Shown here piece by piece: positions 52,145 through 62,101 of a stretch of DNA of 64,000 nt. The DNA comes from JABMQB01 sp963666575 (GTDB taxonomy: Bacteria > Bacteroidota > Bacteroidia > Bacteroidales > Prolixibacteraceae): NCBI GenBank assembly GCA_963666575.2, contig CAXXYG010000002.1, positions 1 through 64,000 of the forward strand, given 5' to 3'. Each line of letters begins with the position of its first letter. The first letter of the stretch is position 1. A model generated the notes under the pieces. That model saw nothing but the letters and a program-made list of their open reading frames with translations. It searched no databases and had not been told where the DNA came from. Position numbers and translations under genes: made by a program.

Positions 52145-55009
52145 AAATAAAAAACCGTAATGCATGGTTTTGGCTTCGGGCATGTACCCGGCACGAAATC
52201 CCATTTCCACAGGTGCATAAAAACGTAGGAAATTCAAATCGCTGGTTATTTCAGCACCTATAGTTGCTATATTCCGTGCAAACCGGCCAACAATTTCGTG
52301 ATGTTGATAGATATTTCCCTTCTGATAGGCATAATCGTAGAACAGCGAAGCTTTTAATCTTTTAATGTATGTCAACGCTCCCAAACTTAAATCGGGGTAT
52401 AACAGCGGTAAAACATAACTGGCAGAAAAAGAGTACATTTCATCGGTTTGAATTTTACTCCAACCTCTGGGGTATCGTATTCCATCTGAAAAAATCTGAT
52501 ATTCGCCAAATTCTTTAGTTTGAAAACCATTGTAAATACGAATGCCGTGGTTTGGTAATACACCTGGCAGGTAATTAATTATCTGTAAGCTTGTTAGGCT
52601 TCCTAGGTCAGTTTTATTAATTGGTGAATGCCTGTAAAGAATATCGGCGGCAATCCCAAAATCAGGCAACAAATCCTGTGGCGATTGTCGTAACAGCTGG
52701 TGAAAATAAAGCCTGTAGGTTAACGATTGTAAATTCCCTTTATAAAAATCTTCAGGAGTGGATGGAGTATGAGAAATTGATTTTAAACCATAAGCTATTT
52801 CGGGCCGGATTAAGCGGCTAAATTTACCACTCGATAAGTTAAAAGGAATGTGAATGTTAAGGTCAAGTGTAGTTTCGTTATAGGTGTAATGTTTTGAAAT
52901 AGTGTCGCTTCGTGTTATTTCATTGTTTTCGTTGACATAATTTTGAACTAACATATAATCGGATCCACGCTTGCCATAATTAAACTCAAGGTTAAATATT
53001 GGATACCAACCACTGTAGGTGAAATTTGTAAAAAAACTACCGGTTTTTTCAGAAAGATCCCATTTGTAGCCAAAAGTCGTTTGTGTAGTTCCCAGTTTAT
53101 TTTGTGAAAGAAAACTAATTCCTGGTTTTATATCATACGAATTGACATTAAAATACATTGGATTCCAGCTATGGAAATGGAAAAGGTGCCCTAATTTATT
53201 GTATTTCCGGCTTTCATATTGTGCTGTATCACTAGTGGTAATTTTTTGAATTTCAGGTTCTTGAGCAGCAAGTTTTTCTGCTAATGGAAATTCTCCTTTT
53301 ATTACCTTGTTAAAGGGAATCCATAAATCAGGTTTATTGTTAATTTTTATAGTCCTGAATCCTGTTGAAGTATAATCACTCAAATAAATTGTTTTTTCAT
53401 CATCAGAAATAGCAGGGTATTCCACGCCAAATCGTGATTCAAAAATCCTGAATACTGAATTATCTTCCTGGTTTAAAACATATAAATCATTTTTACCAGA
53501 ATAACCGCTGATAAAATAAATCCGGTTACCAACAACAACAGGGTGTTTAACCTCTCCCATCGAAGTTTCAGTGATTAGATGATTTTTTTCTTCAAAAGGA
53601 TTAATAGTAGCTAAAAGTTTGCCTTCATCCGTAAGTATAACAGCAACAAGGTTATTATTATCAATCCATTTTGGTGTAAAAAAATAATTGTTTTCAGCCG
53701 TTTGGAAACCGGCTATTTTTTTTCCTGTGGTGATTGAATATACTGATAAATAATAGTTATTTAAAAAGTCTGTTTCAACTACAGCAACGTTTTGTTTATC
53801 AGGTGATATTGAAGGGCTAAAACATTTATACTCAGAATGAAATTTTTTGAGTTGTTTGTTTTCAATGTTTAAAATATTAATTACTGATTTTCCACTGTGG
53901 CTCCACCGAGGGTCGGGTATTTGTTCCGACCAAATGAGTAAATTACTTGTAAAACCAGCTGATTCGTTAAAAATTGAACCCGGTGTATAAATCTTCCTTT
54001 CATTACCATCTGAATTAATTGAAACAAATTGAGGAATTGAATTAAAAGCTGATTTTAAGGATATTATTTCACCGTTGTTAAAAAAATTATAATTGTAGTT
54101 TGTAACTATTTTAGAAGGTTTTGTGATAATTTTAACCCTTGCTGAATCGTAATTAAAAGCAGAATTATTCCAGTTGGTTTTTAAACTATCAAATACTTGA
54201 TGGTACAATTTATTGATAGTAAAAGAAGTCTCTTTTTTTAAAGCTTGTCCTCCGGGAATTAAAGAAAATGGGTTTTTCCCCACATTTTTGGTATATTTTT
54301 CCCAAACCGGTGAGCCATATTTACTGCGGATTTCACCTGCCAGGTAATAACCAAGTTTGTAATGGTTGGGAACAAAATCATTGTATGAACCATGATAGGC
54401 TTTATTTAGGGAATAAACACCCTGTTCTGAAATTTGAGCTTTGTGCTCCATTAAAAATGATGGCAGCCTGCCACGCCCAAAATTGCTAAGAGCAGTTTCT
54501 GTAATAACGGCATCTCCTTCGAGCAACCAAAAAGGCATAAATAATCCGGTAATCAAAGCCGACCCTTGCTGTCCGAGTAATAAGTGGATAATACCTGGCA
54601 TGCTATCATTAATTTTATCGACCTGGACAACATGCCTGAATTCATGAATAACAAGTTGTTCCAGCCAATCCTGTGGGTAAATTGATTGGTGAGGGGTTGT
54701 ATAAAGCTCCATCCGGCGTGGTGCCAAAGCTACCAAACCATTTGATTTAACTGTACGGGTATGCAGGATTACAGAGATTTTTTTTGGTTTGAACTTTAAG
54801 GTTTGCCCGCCATATTGGTAAATTTTTTCCAACATGTGAGCCATGTGTTGTGCTTTGTTTTCAAATTCTTTGGGATAAATTATTTGAAAATTTGGTGTAT
54901 TTATTTGCGACCATTTAATTGAAGCCGGGTCTTGCCCTGTTTGAAAATACTGGCTAAACCCAAATTTAAAACAACTTATTAATAAAAGTAAAACGAAGTA
55001 CTTTTTCAC
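52121..55009 (-). CDS. Large outer-membrane protein: HExxH domain, beta-propeller, C-terminal barrel
   Basis: The protein has 962 residues with a Sec signal ending FKFGFSQ. The N-terminal domain (about 25-260) has HEFRH (His122, Glu123, His126) and FWLLEGDAVITET with Glu164, the zinc ligands of a gluzincin-type peptidase (MA-like). The middle (about 280-590) contains propeller blades of the PD40/TolB sort (SPSISPDKQNVAVVE, YPAISDDEKTIYLSD). The last third is rich in alternating strands and ends in FSIDFTSF, a terminal Phe as in outer-membrane barrels. It may be a surface or periplasmic protease fused to its own membrane anchor. The function is not established. Confidence 0.85.
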   Translation of the reverse strand: MKKYFVLLLLISCFKFGFSQYFQTGQDPASIKWSQINTPNFQIIYPKEFENKAQHMAHMLEKIYQYGGQTLKFKPKKISVILHTRTVKSNGLVALAPRRMELYTTPHQSIYPQDWLEQLVIHEFRHVVQVDKINDSMPGIIHLLLGQQGSALITGLFMPFWLLEGDAVITETALSNFGRGRLPSFLMEHKAQISEQGVYSLNKAYHGSYNDFVPNHYKLGYYLAGEIRSKYGSPVWEKYTKNVGKNPFSLIPGGQALKKETSFTINKLYHQVFDSLKTNWNNSAFNYDSARVKIITKPSKIVTNYNYNFFNNGEIISLKSAFNSIPQFVSINSDGNERKIYTPGSIFNESAGFTSNLLIWSEQIPDPRWSHSGKSVINILNIENKQLKKFHSEYKCFSPSISPDKQNVAVVETDFLNNYYLSVYSITTGKKIAGFQTAENNYFFTPKWIDNNNLVAVILTDEGKLLATINPFEEKNHLITETSMGEVKHPVVVGNRIYFISGYSGKNDLYVLNQEDNSVFRIFESRFGVEYPAISDDEKTIYLSDYTSTGFRTIKINNKPDLWIPFNKVIKGEFPLAEKLAAQEPEIQKITTSDTAQYESRKYNKLGHLFHFHSWNPMYFNVNSYDIKPGISFLSQNKLGTTQTTFGYKWDLSEKTGSFFTNFTYSGWYPIFNLEFNYGKRGSDYMLVQNYVNENNEITRSDTISKHYTYNETTLDLNIHIPFNLSSGKFSRLIRPEIAYGLKSISHTPSTPEDFYKGNLQSLTYRLYFHQLLRQSPQDLLPDFGIAADILYRHSPINKTDLGSLTSLQIINYLPGVLPNHGIRIYNGFQTKEFGEYQIFSDGIRYPRGWSKIQTDEMYSFSASYVLPLLYPDLSLGALTYIKRLKASLFYDYAYQKGNIYQHHEIVGRFARNIATIGAEITSDLNFLRFYAPVEMGFRAGYMPEAKTMHYGFLFSIDFTSF

Positions 55010-55062
55010 AATGCAGGAGTTTTTTAATACTTACTGTAAATAAAGCATTATTTTACCTAAAG

Positions 55063-55090
55063 AAAAAACCCGGTTAAAAAAACCGGGTTT
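55063..55090 (-). terminator. Intrinsic terminator of the membrane-protein gene
   Basis: AAACCCGG (55066-55073) and CCGGGTTT (55083-55090) form a perfect 8-bp stem; on the minus strand the stem runs into a T-run (A6 at 55063-55068). It lies 26 bp after the stop at 55116. Confidence 0.88.
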
Positions 55091-55115
55091 AAACTACATA
55101 AAACCTGAGCTTGAA

Positions 55116-55802
55116 CTATGATTCATGTACTTCTAAAATAGGAATTGTATTGTGAATAATATCTTCATTCAAAACAGATTGGTAAAGAACAGCAAATGCC
55201 GAATGAATCCACATGAGCGAAATAAACACTCCTACAAAACAAAAAATAAGACCAAGGATAAAAATAAAAATGGAAATAATACCCATAAAAAAAACTTTCC
55301 AACCGTGGCCCCGTGTCATTTCCCAGCTTCTTTCAATAGCTGCCATGGGTTCCAGTTTCTGGTCCATAATAATGTAAGGCACAAAAGCCAAACGGCATAG
55401 TACAATAAACATTGGGATAACAAGCATTAAAAATCCAAGAATGGCTAACGCAAAAACGATCAGGTTAGCCAGGATTATATCAACATATTGCCTTGAAAAT
55501 CCTGAAAACAAATCTCTTATCTCCAGTTTTTCTTCTCTCATGGCTTTGAGGAACATAAATTGTTCGCCGTAATCAATTACGGGTACTAATAAAAAAGTAT
55601 ACGCTAATCCAAACATAATTACAGGTACCAACCAAAGATGAAACTCGTCGGCTTTAAAGGTTCCCTGAACAGGGCCGGTAATTATTCCGGCAATTATAAT
55701 TACTATTATCAAAGGCAGAAACTGTTTGAACATTTTATCCCAGGCGAAGCTGAAACTTCCTCCAATAGAGGGTGTGAGTGTATGTACTTCTTTTGTTTCC
55801 AT
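55116..55802 (-). CDS. Polytopic membrane protein (DUF975-like)
   Basis: The protein has 228 residues with about five hydrophobic helices (about 30-50, 58-78, 108-130, 130-150 and 175-205). AAIERSWEMTRGHGWKVFF is characteristic of the DUF975 / glycerophosphodiester-phosphodiesterase membrane-domain superfamily. No enzymatic residues are visible. Members may influence membrane composition or secretion, but there is no tested function known to me. It is divergent from a membrane LuxR regulator with two palindromes between them. Confidence 0.75.
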   Translation of the reverse strand: METKEVHTLTPSIGGSFSFAWDKMFKQFLPLIIVIIIAGIITGPVQGTFKADEFHLWLVPVIMFGLAYTFLLVPVIDYGEQFMFLKAMREEKLEIRDLFSGFSRQYVDIILANLIVFALAILGFLMLVIPMFIVLCRLAFVPYIIMDQKLEPMAAIERSWEMTRGHGWKVFFMGIISIFIFILGLIFCFVGVFISLMWIHSAFAVLYQSVLNEDIIHNTIPILEVHES

Positions 55803-55924
55803 AATGTAACGTTTTTTGTTCTCTGGAATTTCAGAATTAGGCTATTCAAAATTTCCTTTAAAACTGATTTTATTGTTTAATTGTTTTCTTATTCGAAAGT
55901 AGCGTACATAAAGGTTATTTCCTT

Positions 55925-55965
55925 CCTACTTTGGTAGGAATTTAAGAATTCACTACTTTGGTAGG
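55925..55965. promoter_or_regulatory. Paired palindromes, probable operator
   Basis: CCTACTTTGGTAGG (55925-55938) is a perfect CCTAC/GTAGG palindrome, and CTACTTTGGTAGG recurs at 55953-55965. The copies are 27 bp apart and in the same orientation, in the intergenic space between divergent genes, as expected for binding sites of a dimeric regulator. Confidence 0.55.
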
Positions 55966-56024
55966 TAGTTGTAAAGCATAGGCATTTGTAAATTGCCGGT
56001 ACAATACTTTAGTTGGAAAAAAAT

Positions 56025-56975
56025 ATGACCATTGAATTTATTCTTTTTGTAGGTTTATTTGTAGTAACAATTGGAATTGTGGCTATTGGAGTATTATTAG
56101 CTTTTAACCTGTTAAAAAAATACAATCAACCATTTGTCCAAACTCTTCTATACCAGCAAATATTTTCTTTTTCATTTTTAGTGTATGGAATTTGGGGGAA
56201 AATTGCTATTCAGCAATTAACAACCAATATTGCTATTGAGAAAGAGTTGCTTGATAAAGTATTGTTTTATATTCCACTTCTGGGTTTGCCGTTCCTTTTT
56301 ATCAGTTGGTACATGCTTATAAAGCTTGTTATGTTACTTAAAAATAAAACCACTAATTTGTGGGTAGTTTCAGGTTTTTTTGTGGTATATCCTGTATTAT
56401 TTACAGTTGGATTAATTGTGTGCCAGAATAATTTCCTTGGATTGGAAGTACCTCAAACAGCCATTTTACCTAGGATATTTTTGTTGTTAAACATAACTAT
56501 CCAATTAACTGGCATGGCCATTTATTTGCTGATTAGACATCCTTTAAAAAATAAAAATTTACCACGGATCAACCCGGGCTATATGGCTGTTTATCTGATA
56601 GTTTTAGTTTTTTATTCAGTAGGGCTATGGCTTGTACATATCCATTTTAGTATTGCAGCGGCCGCTATTCTTTTATTGTTTTTAGCAAATGGGAGCATAT
56701 CGGTAATGATTCACCATAGTTTATTGAAAATACCCACTGAAGAAAGTCTTCAGGAATTAGATTTTATTGAGTTTTGTAACCAATATGAAATTTCGAAACG
56801 TGAGGCAGAGATAATTCAGGAAATTTGTTCAGGGAAATCAAACAAAGAAATTGCGGAAGCATTATTTATCACATTACAAACAGTAAAGGACCATACTCAC
56901 CGGATATACACTAAAACAGGGATCAAGAACCGCACACAACTAGCCAATCAGGTGCGCGAAAAACTAAATGCCTAA
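56025..56975 (+). CDS. Membrane-anchored LuxR-family regulator
   Basis: The protein has 316 residues from the ATG at 56025; an upstream TTG at 56013 is less likely. About seven hydrophobic helices fill 1-240 (IEFILFVGLFVVTIGIVAIG, FSFSFLVYGIWG, FLFISWYMLIKLVMLL and others). A C-terminal LuxR/GerE helix-turn-helix follows: SKREAEIIQEICSGKSNKEI, AEALFITLQTVKDHTHRIY. The DNA-binding domain would be tethered to the inner membrane, and the ligand may be lipid-soluble. It is divergent from a membrane protein that may be its target. Confidence 0.9.
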   Translation: MTIEFILFVGLFVVTIGIVAIGVLLAFNLLKKYNQPFVQTLLYQQIFSFSFLVYGIWGKIAIQQLTTNIAIEKELLDKVLFYIPLLGLPFLFISWYMLIKLVMLLKNKTTNLWVVSGFFVVYPVLFTVGLIVCQNNFLGLEVPQTAILPRIFLLLNITIQLTGMAIYLLIRHPLKNKNLPRINPGYMAVYLIVLVFYSVGLWLVHIHFSIAAAAILLLFLANGSISVMIHHSLLKIPTEESLQELDFIEFCNQYEISKREAEIIQEICSGKSNKEIAEALFITLQTVKDHTHRIYTKTGIKNRTQLANQVREKLNA

Positions 56976-57065
56976 TTATCTGTTATAAAAAAAATGGTTT
57001 TCTATTATTGACACTTTTAGCTTATTATTGGATGCAGTTATGTCATTTTTAATGGAATATTAATT

Positions 57066-57073
57066 TAGATTTG
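57066..57073 (+). promoter_or_regulatory. -7 box upstream of the aldo/keto reductase
   Basis: TAGATTTG matches TAnnTTTG about 36 bp before the ATG at 57110. No TTG at the proper spacing was found. Confidence 0.4.
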
Positions 57074-57109
57074 TTAAATTCATCACACGAATACTAAAAC
57101 TGATTCTTC

Positions 57110-58027
57110 ATGGGGAAATTAAATATGAACCGCCGCAAATTTGTAAGTGCCCTATCATTAGGTACTGCACATGTATTGTTCAGTAATCCACTATATGCCA
57201 ATTCGGGCCGTGTATTAACAGCTAATCCGCTGCAAACTGTAAAATTAGGAAACTCAGGGATTGAAACAACATTGCTGGGTTTTGGAACAGGCGTGCATGC
57301 CGGAAACCGCACATCGTTTTTAACACGGCAGGAAAAACAAAAAAGCCTTGCCCTACTGCAACATGCTTATGATAGAGGTTTTAGGCAATTTGATTGCGCC
57401 GATACGTATGGCACCCATGGATATGTTTCTGAGATTATAAAAAATAAAGACCGCGAAAAAATTACTCTTTCTTCGAAGATATGGGTGCGTGAAGGAGGAA
57501 TTCCTGAAACTGAACGGCCTGATGCTAATATTGTGGTTGATAGGTTTCGTAAGGAGTTTAATACGGATTACCTTGATGTGGTGCAAATACATTGTATGGT
57601 CGATTCGGACTGGACCGATTCCATGAAAAAACAGATGGATATCCTCGATAATTTAAAAGCAAAAGGAATTATTAGGGCACATGGAGTGTCGGTTCATTCG
57701 CTCGAAGCAATGAAAGCCGCAGCAAAAGACCCATGGGTCGATATTATTCATGTGCGAATTAATCCCTACGGAATTGCAATGGATAAGCCTGAACCTCAGG
57801 AGGTTGTTGAAGTGATTCAACAACTTCACGATGCCGGAAAAGGAATAATTGGAATGAAATTAATTGGCGATGGAAAATTGCGTGATGACAGCGAAAAAAT
57901 AGACCACTCGCTCCGTTTTGTACTGGGACTTGGCACTGTTGATATGATGATCATTGGTTTTGAGGAAATTGCTCAAATTGATAATTACCTCGACCGTGTT
58001 GAAACTGCTCTAGGCGAAATGCAATAA
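57110..58027 (+). CDS. Exported aldo/keto reductase-family protein
   Basis: The protein has 305 residues; a second ATG at 57125 would give the shorter MNRRKFVSALSLGTAHVLF start. That N-terminus has a Tat-like RRKF and a hydrophobic run ending in SNPLYA, so export is likely. The AKR barrel shows FDCADTYGTHGYVSEIIK (Asp and Tyr), ITLSSKIWV (Lys) and DVVQIHCM (His), the full catalytic set. AKRs reduce sugars, aldehydes or ketones with NADPH; an exported member needs a bound cofactor or acts on unusual donors. It has no close partner. Confidence 0.87.
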   Translation: MGKLNMNRRKFVSALSLGTAHVLFSNPLYANSGRVLTANPLQTVKLGNSGIETTLLGFGTGVHAGNRTSFLTRQEKQKSLALLQHAYDRGFRQFDCADTYGTHGYVSEIIKNKDREKITLSSKIWVREGGIPETERPDANIVVDRFRKEFNTDYLDVVQIHCMVDSDWTDSMKKQMDILDNLKAKGIIRAHGVSVHSLEAMKAAAKDPWVDIIHVRINPYGIAMDKPEPQEVVEVIQQLHDAGKGIIGMKLIGDGKLRDDSEKIDHSLRFVLGLGTVDMMIIGFEEIAQIDNYLDRVETALGEMQ

Positions 58028-58086
58028 TAGCGATTATCCATTTGTTGAGTATCGCTTTATGTTGTTCGCACCAGTCCTGTGTGATG

Positions 58087-59853
58087 TTACAATTGAATAA
58101 GTAGTACAACTTGTTTTTCGTCTCTTAATACATCAACAGAGATTGTTTTGCCGGCTTCTAATGTTTTGAGCCTGTTCATGTAGTCATAAATATTACCCAC
58201 TTTTTTACCATCAATAGCAGTAATAATATCTCCTTTTTGTATGCCTCCTTTTTGAGCTGGTTTTCCTTTAGTTACAGCATCAATCCGTAACCCTCTTTTT
58301 TCCATGCCTGCAAAATCAGGCATGATACCTAAAGTTACTTTAAACCTCCCTCCCATTGCCGGGCGTTGTTTTTCGCCTGCTTCGTTAAAGGTTAATTGTT
58401 TTTCGCGGTTGCTCACATCTAAAATAATATTGTAGGCATACGATGTTACTTTTTGAGCTCCTTCAAAATTTATCAGGTTTGTATCATCGTTTGGTGTATG
58501 GTAATCGGAATGGGCTCCGGTTGAGATAAAAAACACTGGTATATTTTGAACATAAAACGATGAATGGTCCGATGGCCCATAACCGCTTTCTGATAATAAA
58601 AGATTAAAATCTGTATTATACTGGTTTAAAAGTGCTTCAGTTTCAAGAGCTGTTTTTGATCCACCTATACTGAGGTTATTCGCTGAATCGAGCCTTCCTA
58701 TCATGTCAAAATTGAACATAGCCGTAACATTATTAAGGTCGACAGGTGGTTCATTAACAAAAGCTTTTGACCCAACAAGGCCCATTTCTTCAGCACCAAA
58801 AGTGGTAAAAATAATGCTACGTTTATTATTGTTTTGTGCTGCAAATTTTTCAGCCAGTTCAATAATTGCGGCTACTCCCGAAGCATTATCATCGGCACCG
58901 TTATGTACTGCAATGGTATCGGGTACCCTCGATCCTGAACCATGGCCTCCCATCCCAAGGTGGTCGTGGTGCCCTCCAATAACAATGTATTCATTTTTAA
59001 AGACAGGATCGTTTCCCGGTAATAAACCTGCTACATTCTGTGTATTTACCTGGTTTTGGATTAATTCGGTAGTGGCTTTTATTTTTTGATTAACGGGAAA
59101 ACTACCTGGTGCCATATTTTTGATTAATTCAGATTCCAATTCAGTTACAGATGTCCCTGTGTTTTTTAGAATAGAATCAATTATGGCCCTTTTAACCTGA
59201 ATAACCGGTACATTGTACTTGCTGCTATTTTTATCGTAGAATACAGGCGATAACTCATCCGTTTTATTATAGGCCGGGCCCGACACAAAAATAATACCTC
59301 CAACACTATGGTCGGTAGCGTTTAGTACTTTCGAACGGGTATCGGAATACTCAACAAATACACTTTCTGATTTATCAAATTCAGGGTCGCCGTTTAAAAT
59401 TATTACCCATTTCCCTTCTACATCCACATTGTTATAGTCGTTCCAATCAATATTATCTTTGTTTACCGTTAATCCATAACCTACAAAAACAACCTCATTT
59501 TCAAAAGTTGTGTTCGCCGAAAAAGAAAAAGGCTGGTAATCTTCTTTTAAAGTATATCGTTTATTATCAATTTCCAGCAAATTGTATTCGCCAAGTTTAA
59601 CCGATGTAATAACACCAAATTGCTGTAAACCATCGTTATATAGTAATTTAAGCCCGGCATTTTTAAATTTCGACTGAATATAATTGGCAGTTAGTAAATC
59701 GCCCGAATCGCCTGGTTTTCTTCCTTTTAAAGAATCGGAAGCCAGATAGTTGATTGTATTTTGAATATCGACAACAGTTATCTCAGGATTAAATTTAGGT
59801 TGGCATGAAAAAATAGTAAGTGCGGCAAACAAACTAACAACAGGCAGTTTCAT
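58087..59853 (-). CDS. M28-family zinc peptidase lipoprotein with PDZ domain
   Basis: The protein has 588 residues from the ATG at 59853, which gives a lipobox (LTIFSC, Cys17); the earlier ATG at 59880 would extend the signal. A PA-like domain (about 90-270) precedes the M28 zinc site: GGHHDHLGMGG, ADDNASGVAAIIEL, TFGAEEMGLVG, FDMIGRL and SDYHTPNDD. A PDZ domain (about 490-588) ends the chain (GGIQKGDIITAIDGKKV). These are aminopeptidase-type enzymes anchored in the envelope that likely feed on peptides. The gene stands alone between convergent and divergent neighbours. Confidence 0.93.
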   Translation of the reverse strand: MKLPVVSLFAALTIFSCQPKFNPEITVVDIQNTINYLASDSLKGRKPGDSGDLLTANYIQSKFKNAGLKLLYNDGLQQFGVITSVKLGEYNLLEIDNKRYTLKEDYQPFSFSANTTFENEVVFVGYGLTVNKDNIDWNDYNNVDVEGKWVIILNGDPEFDKSESVFVEYSDTRSKVLNATDHSVGGIIFVSGPAYNKTDELSPVFYDKNSSKYNVPVIQVKRAIIDSILKNTGTSVTELESELIKNMAPGSFPVNQKIKATTELIQNQVNTQNVAGLLPGNDPVFKNEYIVIGGHHDHLGMGGHGSGSRVPDTIAVHNGADDNASGVAAIIELAEKFAAQNNNKRSIIFTTFGAEEMGLVGSKAFVNEPPVDLNNVTAMFNFDMIGRLDSANNLSIGGSKTALETEALLNQYNTDFNLLLSESGYGPSDHSSFYVQNIPVFFISTGAHSDYHTPNDDTNLINFEGAQKVTSYAYNIILDVSNREKQLTFNEAGEKQRPAMGGRFKVTLGIMPDFAGMEKRGLRIDAVTKGKPAQKGGIQKGDIITAIDGKKVGNIYDYMNRLKTLEAGKTISVDVLRDEKQVVLLIQL

Positions 59854-59990
59854 AATAAAGTTTTTAAAGCTGAAGAACATTAATAAACATTATTTGTGTT
59901 CCGATTTTTATGTAATAATAACCAATAAACTTTATTTTAGAAAGGAGTTCATTATATTTACTTCCACGAAAACGTATAAATTATAAAGCT

Positions 59991-62084
59991 TTGGAACTAT
60001 TATTTGGAGAGAAAAATTCTTTCTTGTTTTTTCTGATTTGTATTTTGATTGCCGCCGGGATAACTTCCCTTGTTTATTTTAAGAATAATAATCAAGGGAA
60101 ACTTTCGAGATGGCAAAAAGGAAGCCTTATTTTTGTACGGTTTTTGTCTGTTTTACTGCTGGTTATGCTTCTTCTTGTACCGATTATAAAAACGGTTAAA
60201 AAGTATGTCGAAAAGCCCCTAATTGTTGTAGCAGTTGATAATTCCTTGTCCATCCTTTCACAAAACGATTCCATTGCTGAAAAGGAAAAAATTCTTGCTT
60301 TCCAGAAAATTGCTAATGACAGGCTGATGAATGATTATTCAGTTGTTGATTATACCTTTGGCGAAGAAGTGACTTTAAATGGAGATTTACTTTTTAACGA
60401 AAAGGTATCGGATTATGGTAGTTTAATTAGTACGGTTAATGACAATTATTTAAATAAAAATATTGGTGCAGTAATTTTATTAGGCGATGGAAATTTTAAC
60501 CGGGGGACAAATCCTGTTGGTGAACTTAAGAATGTTGGTTTCCCAATTTACAGTGTGGGAGTTGGCGACACAAGCAAAGTAAGCGATTCAAGGGTTGGTG
60601 ATATAAGGGTAAACCGAACGGCGTTTTTGGGAAATGAATTTCCGGTAGAAATTGATTTAAGTTTTTTCCGGCTAAACCGCCAATCGTTTGATTTTGAAAT
60701 TTGGAATGGTGAAACTGTTATTTATAGTGAGTCAATTATTCCAAAATCAGATGATTATTTTACATCTGTAAACCTTAGTATTCCTGCTGAAGAAAAGGGG
60801 TTACAACGGTATCAGGTTAAAATTGTAAATCAGTTTGCTGAACGAAATTTACAAAATAACCAGGGCGAGTTTGTCATTAATGTATTGGAAAACAAACAGA
60901 AAATTTTGATATTATCTGAAGGCCCACACCCCGACCTTGGTGCCATAAAAAGTTCACTCGAAAATAGTAATAACTATGAGGTTTCGCTTTGTACTTATGA
61001 GCCCTACCCCGCTGATTTTAATCAATTTAATTTAATTGTATTAAATCAGATTCCTTCATCATCTACTTCGAGCAGCCAATTGATTTCAAAAACACTTGAC
61101 AGTAAAATTCCTTATTTGTTACTGGTCGGTGCCCGTACATATTTGCCTCAACTTAACCAATTAAACCTGGGAATAAATATTGAGCCATTAACTGCCAGTT
61201 TTGAAGAAGCTCAGGCTGATTTAGAGACGGATTTTGAGGCTTTTAGTTTAAGCGAAGAACTGCTAGGCATGGTGAATAAATATCCTCCTGTAAAGGTGCC
61301 TTTTGCTGAATATTCGTTAACGACTGGTTTTAGGTTATTATTTAGCCAGCGCATTAAAAATATATCAACCGGCCGTCCTTTGGTTGCTTTGGGACGAAAT
61401 GAAAATGTGAAAACCGGTGTAATTTTTGGCGAAGGCCTATGGAAATGGCGACTGTATAATTATTATTCAGAGAATAATCACGACTCTTTTGATGAATTAA
61501 TAAGTTCAGTAGTTCAATATCTGTCTGTTCAGGAAAATAAAGATATTTTTATGATTGACTTTGAGCAGGTTTACCGCGAAAATGAACGTGTGATATTTCA
61601 TTCACAAGTTTATAATGAATTATTCGAACCTGTAAATGGATTGGAGGTTACAATGCAGATTTTTGATGAAAATGGGCAGGAGTACAACATGCAATTTGAT
61701 AATCCCCCAGGTAGCTCCTATTTGCTTGATGTTGGAACGTTACCTGTTGGCAGGTATCATTTTACGGCCAATGTCAATTACAACGAACAAAATCTTATAA
61801 AAGAAGGTGATTTTCAGGTAATGGCTGTAAATGTTGAGTTTTTTGAAACATCGGCAAACCACAAACTGTTGTATCAATTAGCATATCAATCGGGTGGTAA
61901 GTTTTATTCAATTGAAGAAACAAACAATTTGATGGATGAAATTCTTCAAAACCGAGATATTAAGCCGTCTATCTATTTGCAAACCAGCCTGAATGAGATA
62001 TTAAACTTAAAGGGTTTATTTTTTGTTCTAATTTTTGTTTTTAGTGTGGAATGGTTTTTGAGGAAATACTGGGGAATTTATTAA
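59991..62084 (+). CDS. VWA-like membrane protein with probable TTG start
   Basis: The protein has 697 residues. No ATG lies near the beginning of the frame; the TTG at 59991 gives ELLFGEKNSFLFFLICILIA, matching the expected first helix, so it is the likely start. Two N-terminal helices (about 10-29 and 45-66) precede a von Willebrand A-like domain (VVAVDNSLSILSQND, AVILLGDGNFNRG) and Ig-like regions, and a final helix lies at about 675-693. It resembles Bacteroidota BatA/BatB-related proteins of unknown role. A lipoprotein gene follows after 17 bp. Confidence 0.83.
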   Translation: MELLFGEKNSFLFFLICILIAAGITSLVYFKNNNQGKLSRWQKGSLIFVRFLSVLLLVMLLLVPIIKTVKKYVEKPLIVVAVDNSLSILSQNDSIAEKEKILAFQKIANDRLMNDYSVVDYTFGEEVTLNGDLLFNEKVSDYGSLISTVNDNYLNKNIGAVILLGDGNFNRGTNPVGELKNVGFPIYSVGVGDTSKVSDSRVGDIRVNRTAFLGNEFPVEIDLSFFRLNRQSFDFEIWNGETVIYSESIIPKSDDYFTSVNLSIPAEEKGLQRYQVKIVNQFAERNLQNNQGEFVINVLENKQKILILSEGPHPDLGAIKSSLENSNNYEVSLCTYEPYPADFNQFNLIVLNQIPSSSTSSSQLISKTLDSKIPYLLLVGARTYLPQLNQLNLGINIEPLTASFEEAQADLETDFEAFSLSEELLGMVNKYPPVKVPFAEYSLTTGFRLLFSQRIKNISTGRPLVALGRNENVKTGVIFGEGLWKWRLYNYYSENNHDSFDELISSVVQYLSVQENKDIFMIDFEQVYRENERVIFHSQVYNELFEPVNGLEVTMQIFDENGQEYNMQFDNPPGSSYLLDVGTLPVGRYHFTANVNYNEQNLIKEGDFQVMAVNVEFFETSANHKLLYQLAYQSGGKFYSIEETNNLMDEILQNRDIKPSIYLQTSLNEILNLKGLFFVLIFVFSVEWFLRKYWGIY

Positions 62085-62101
62085 CGAATCAAACATAATA
62101 T

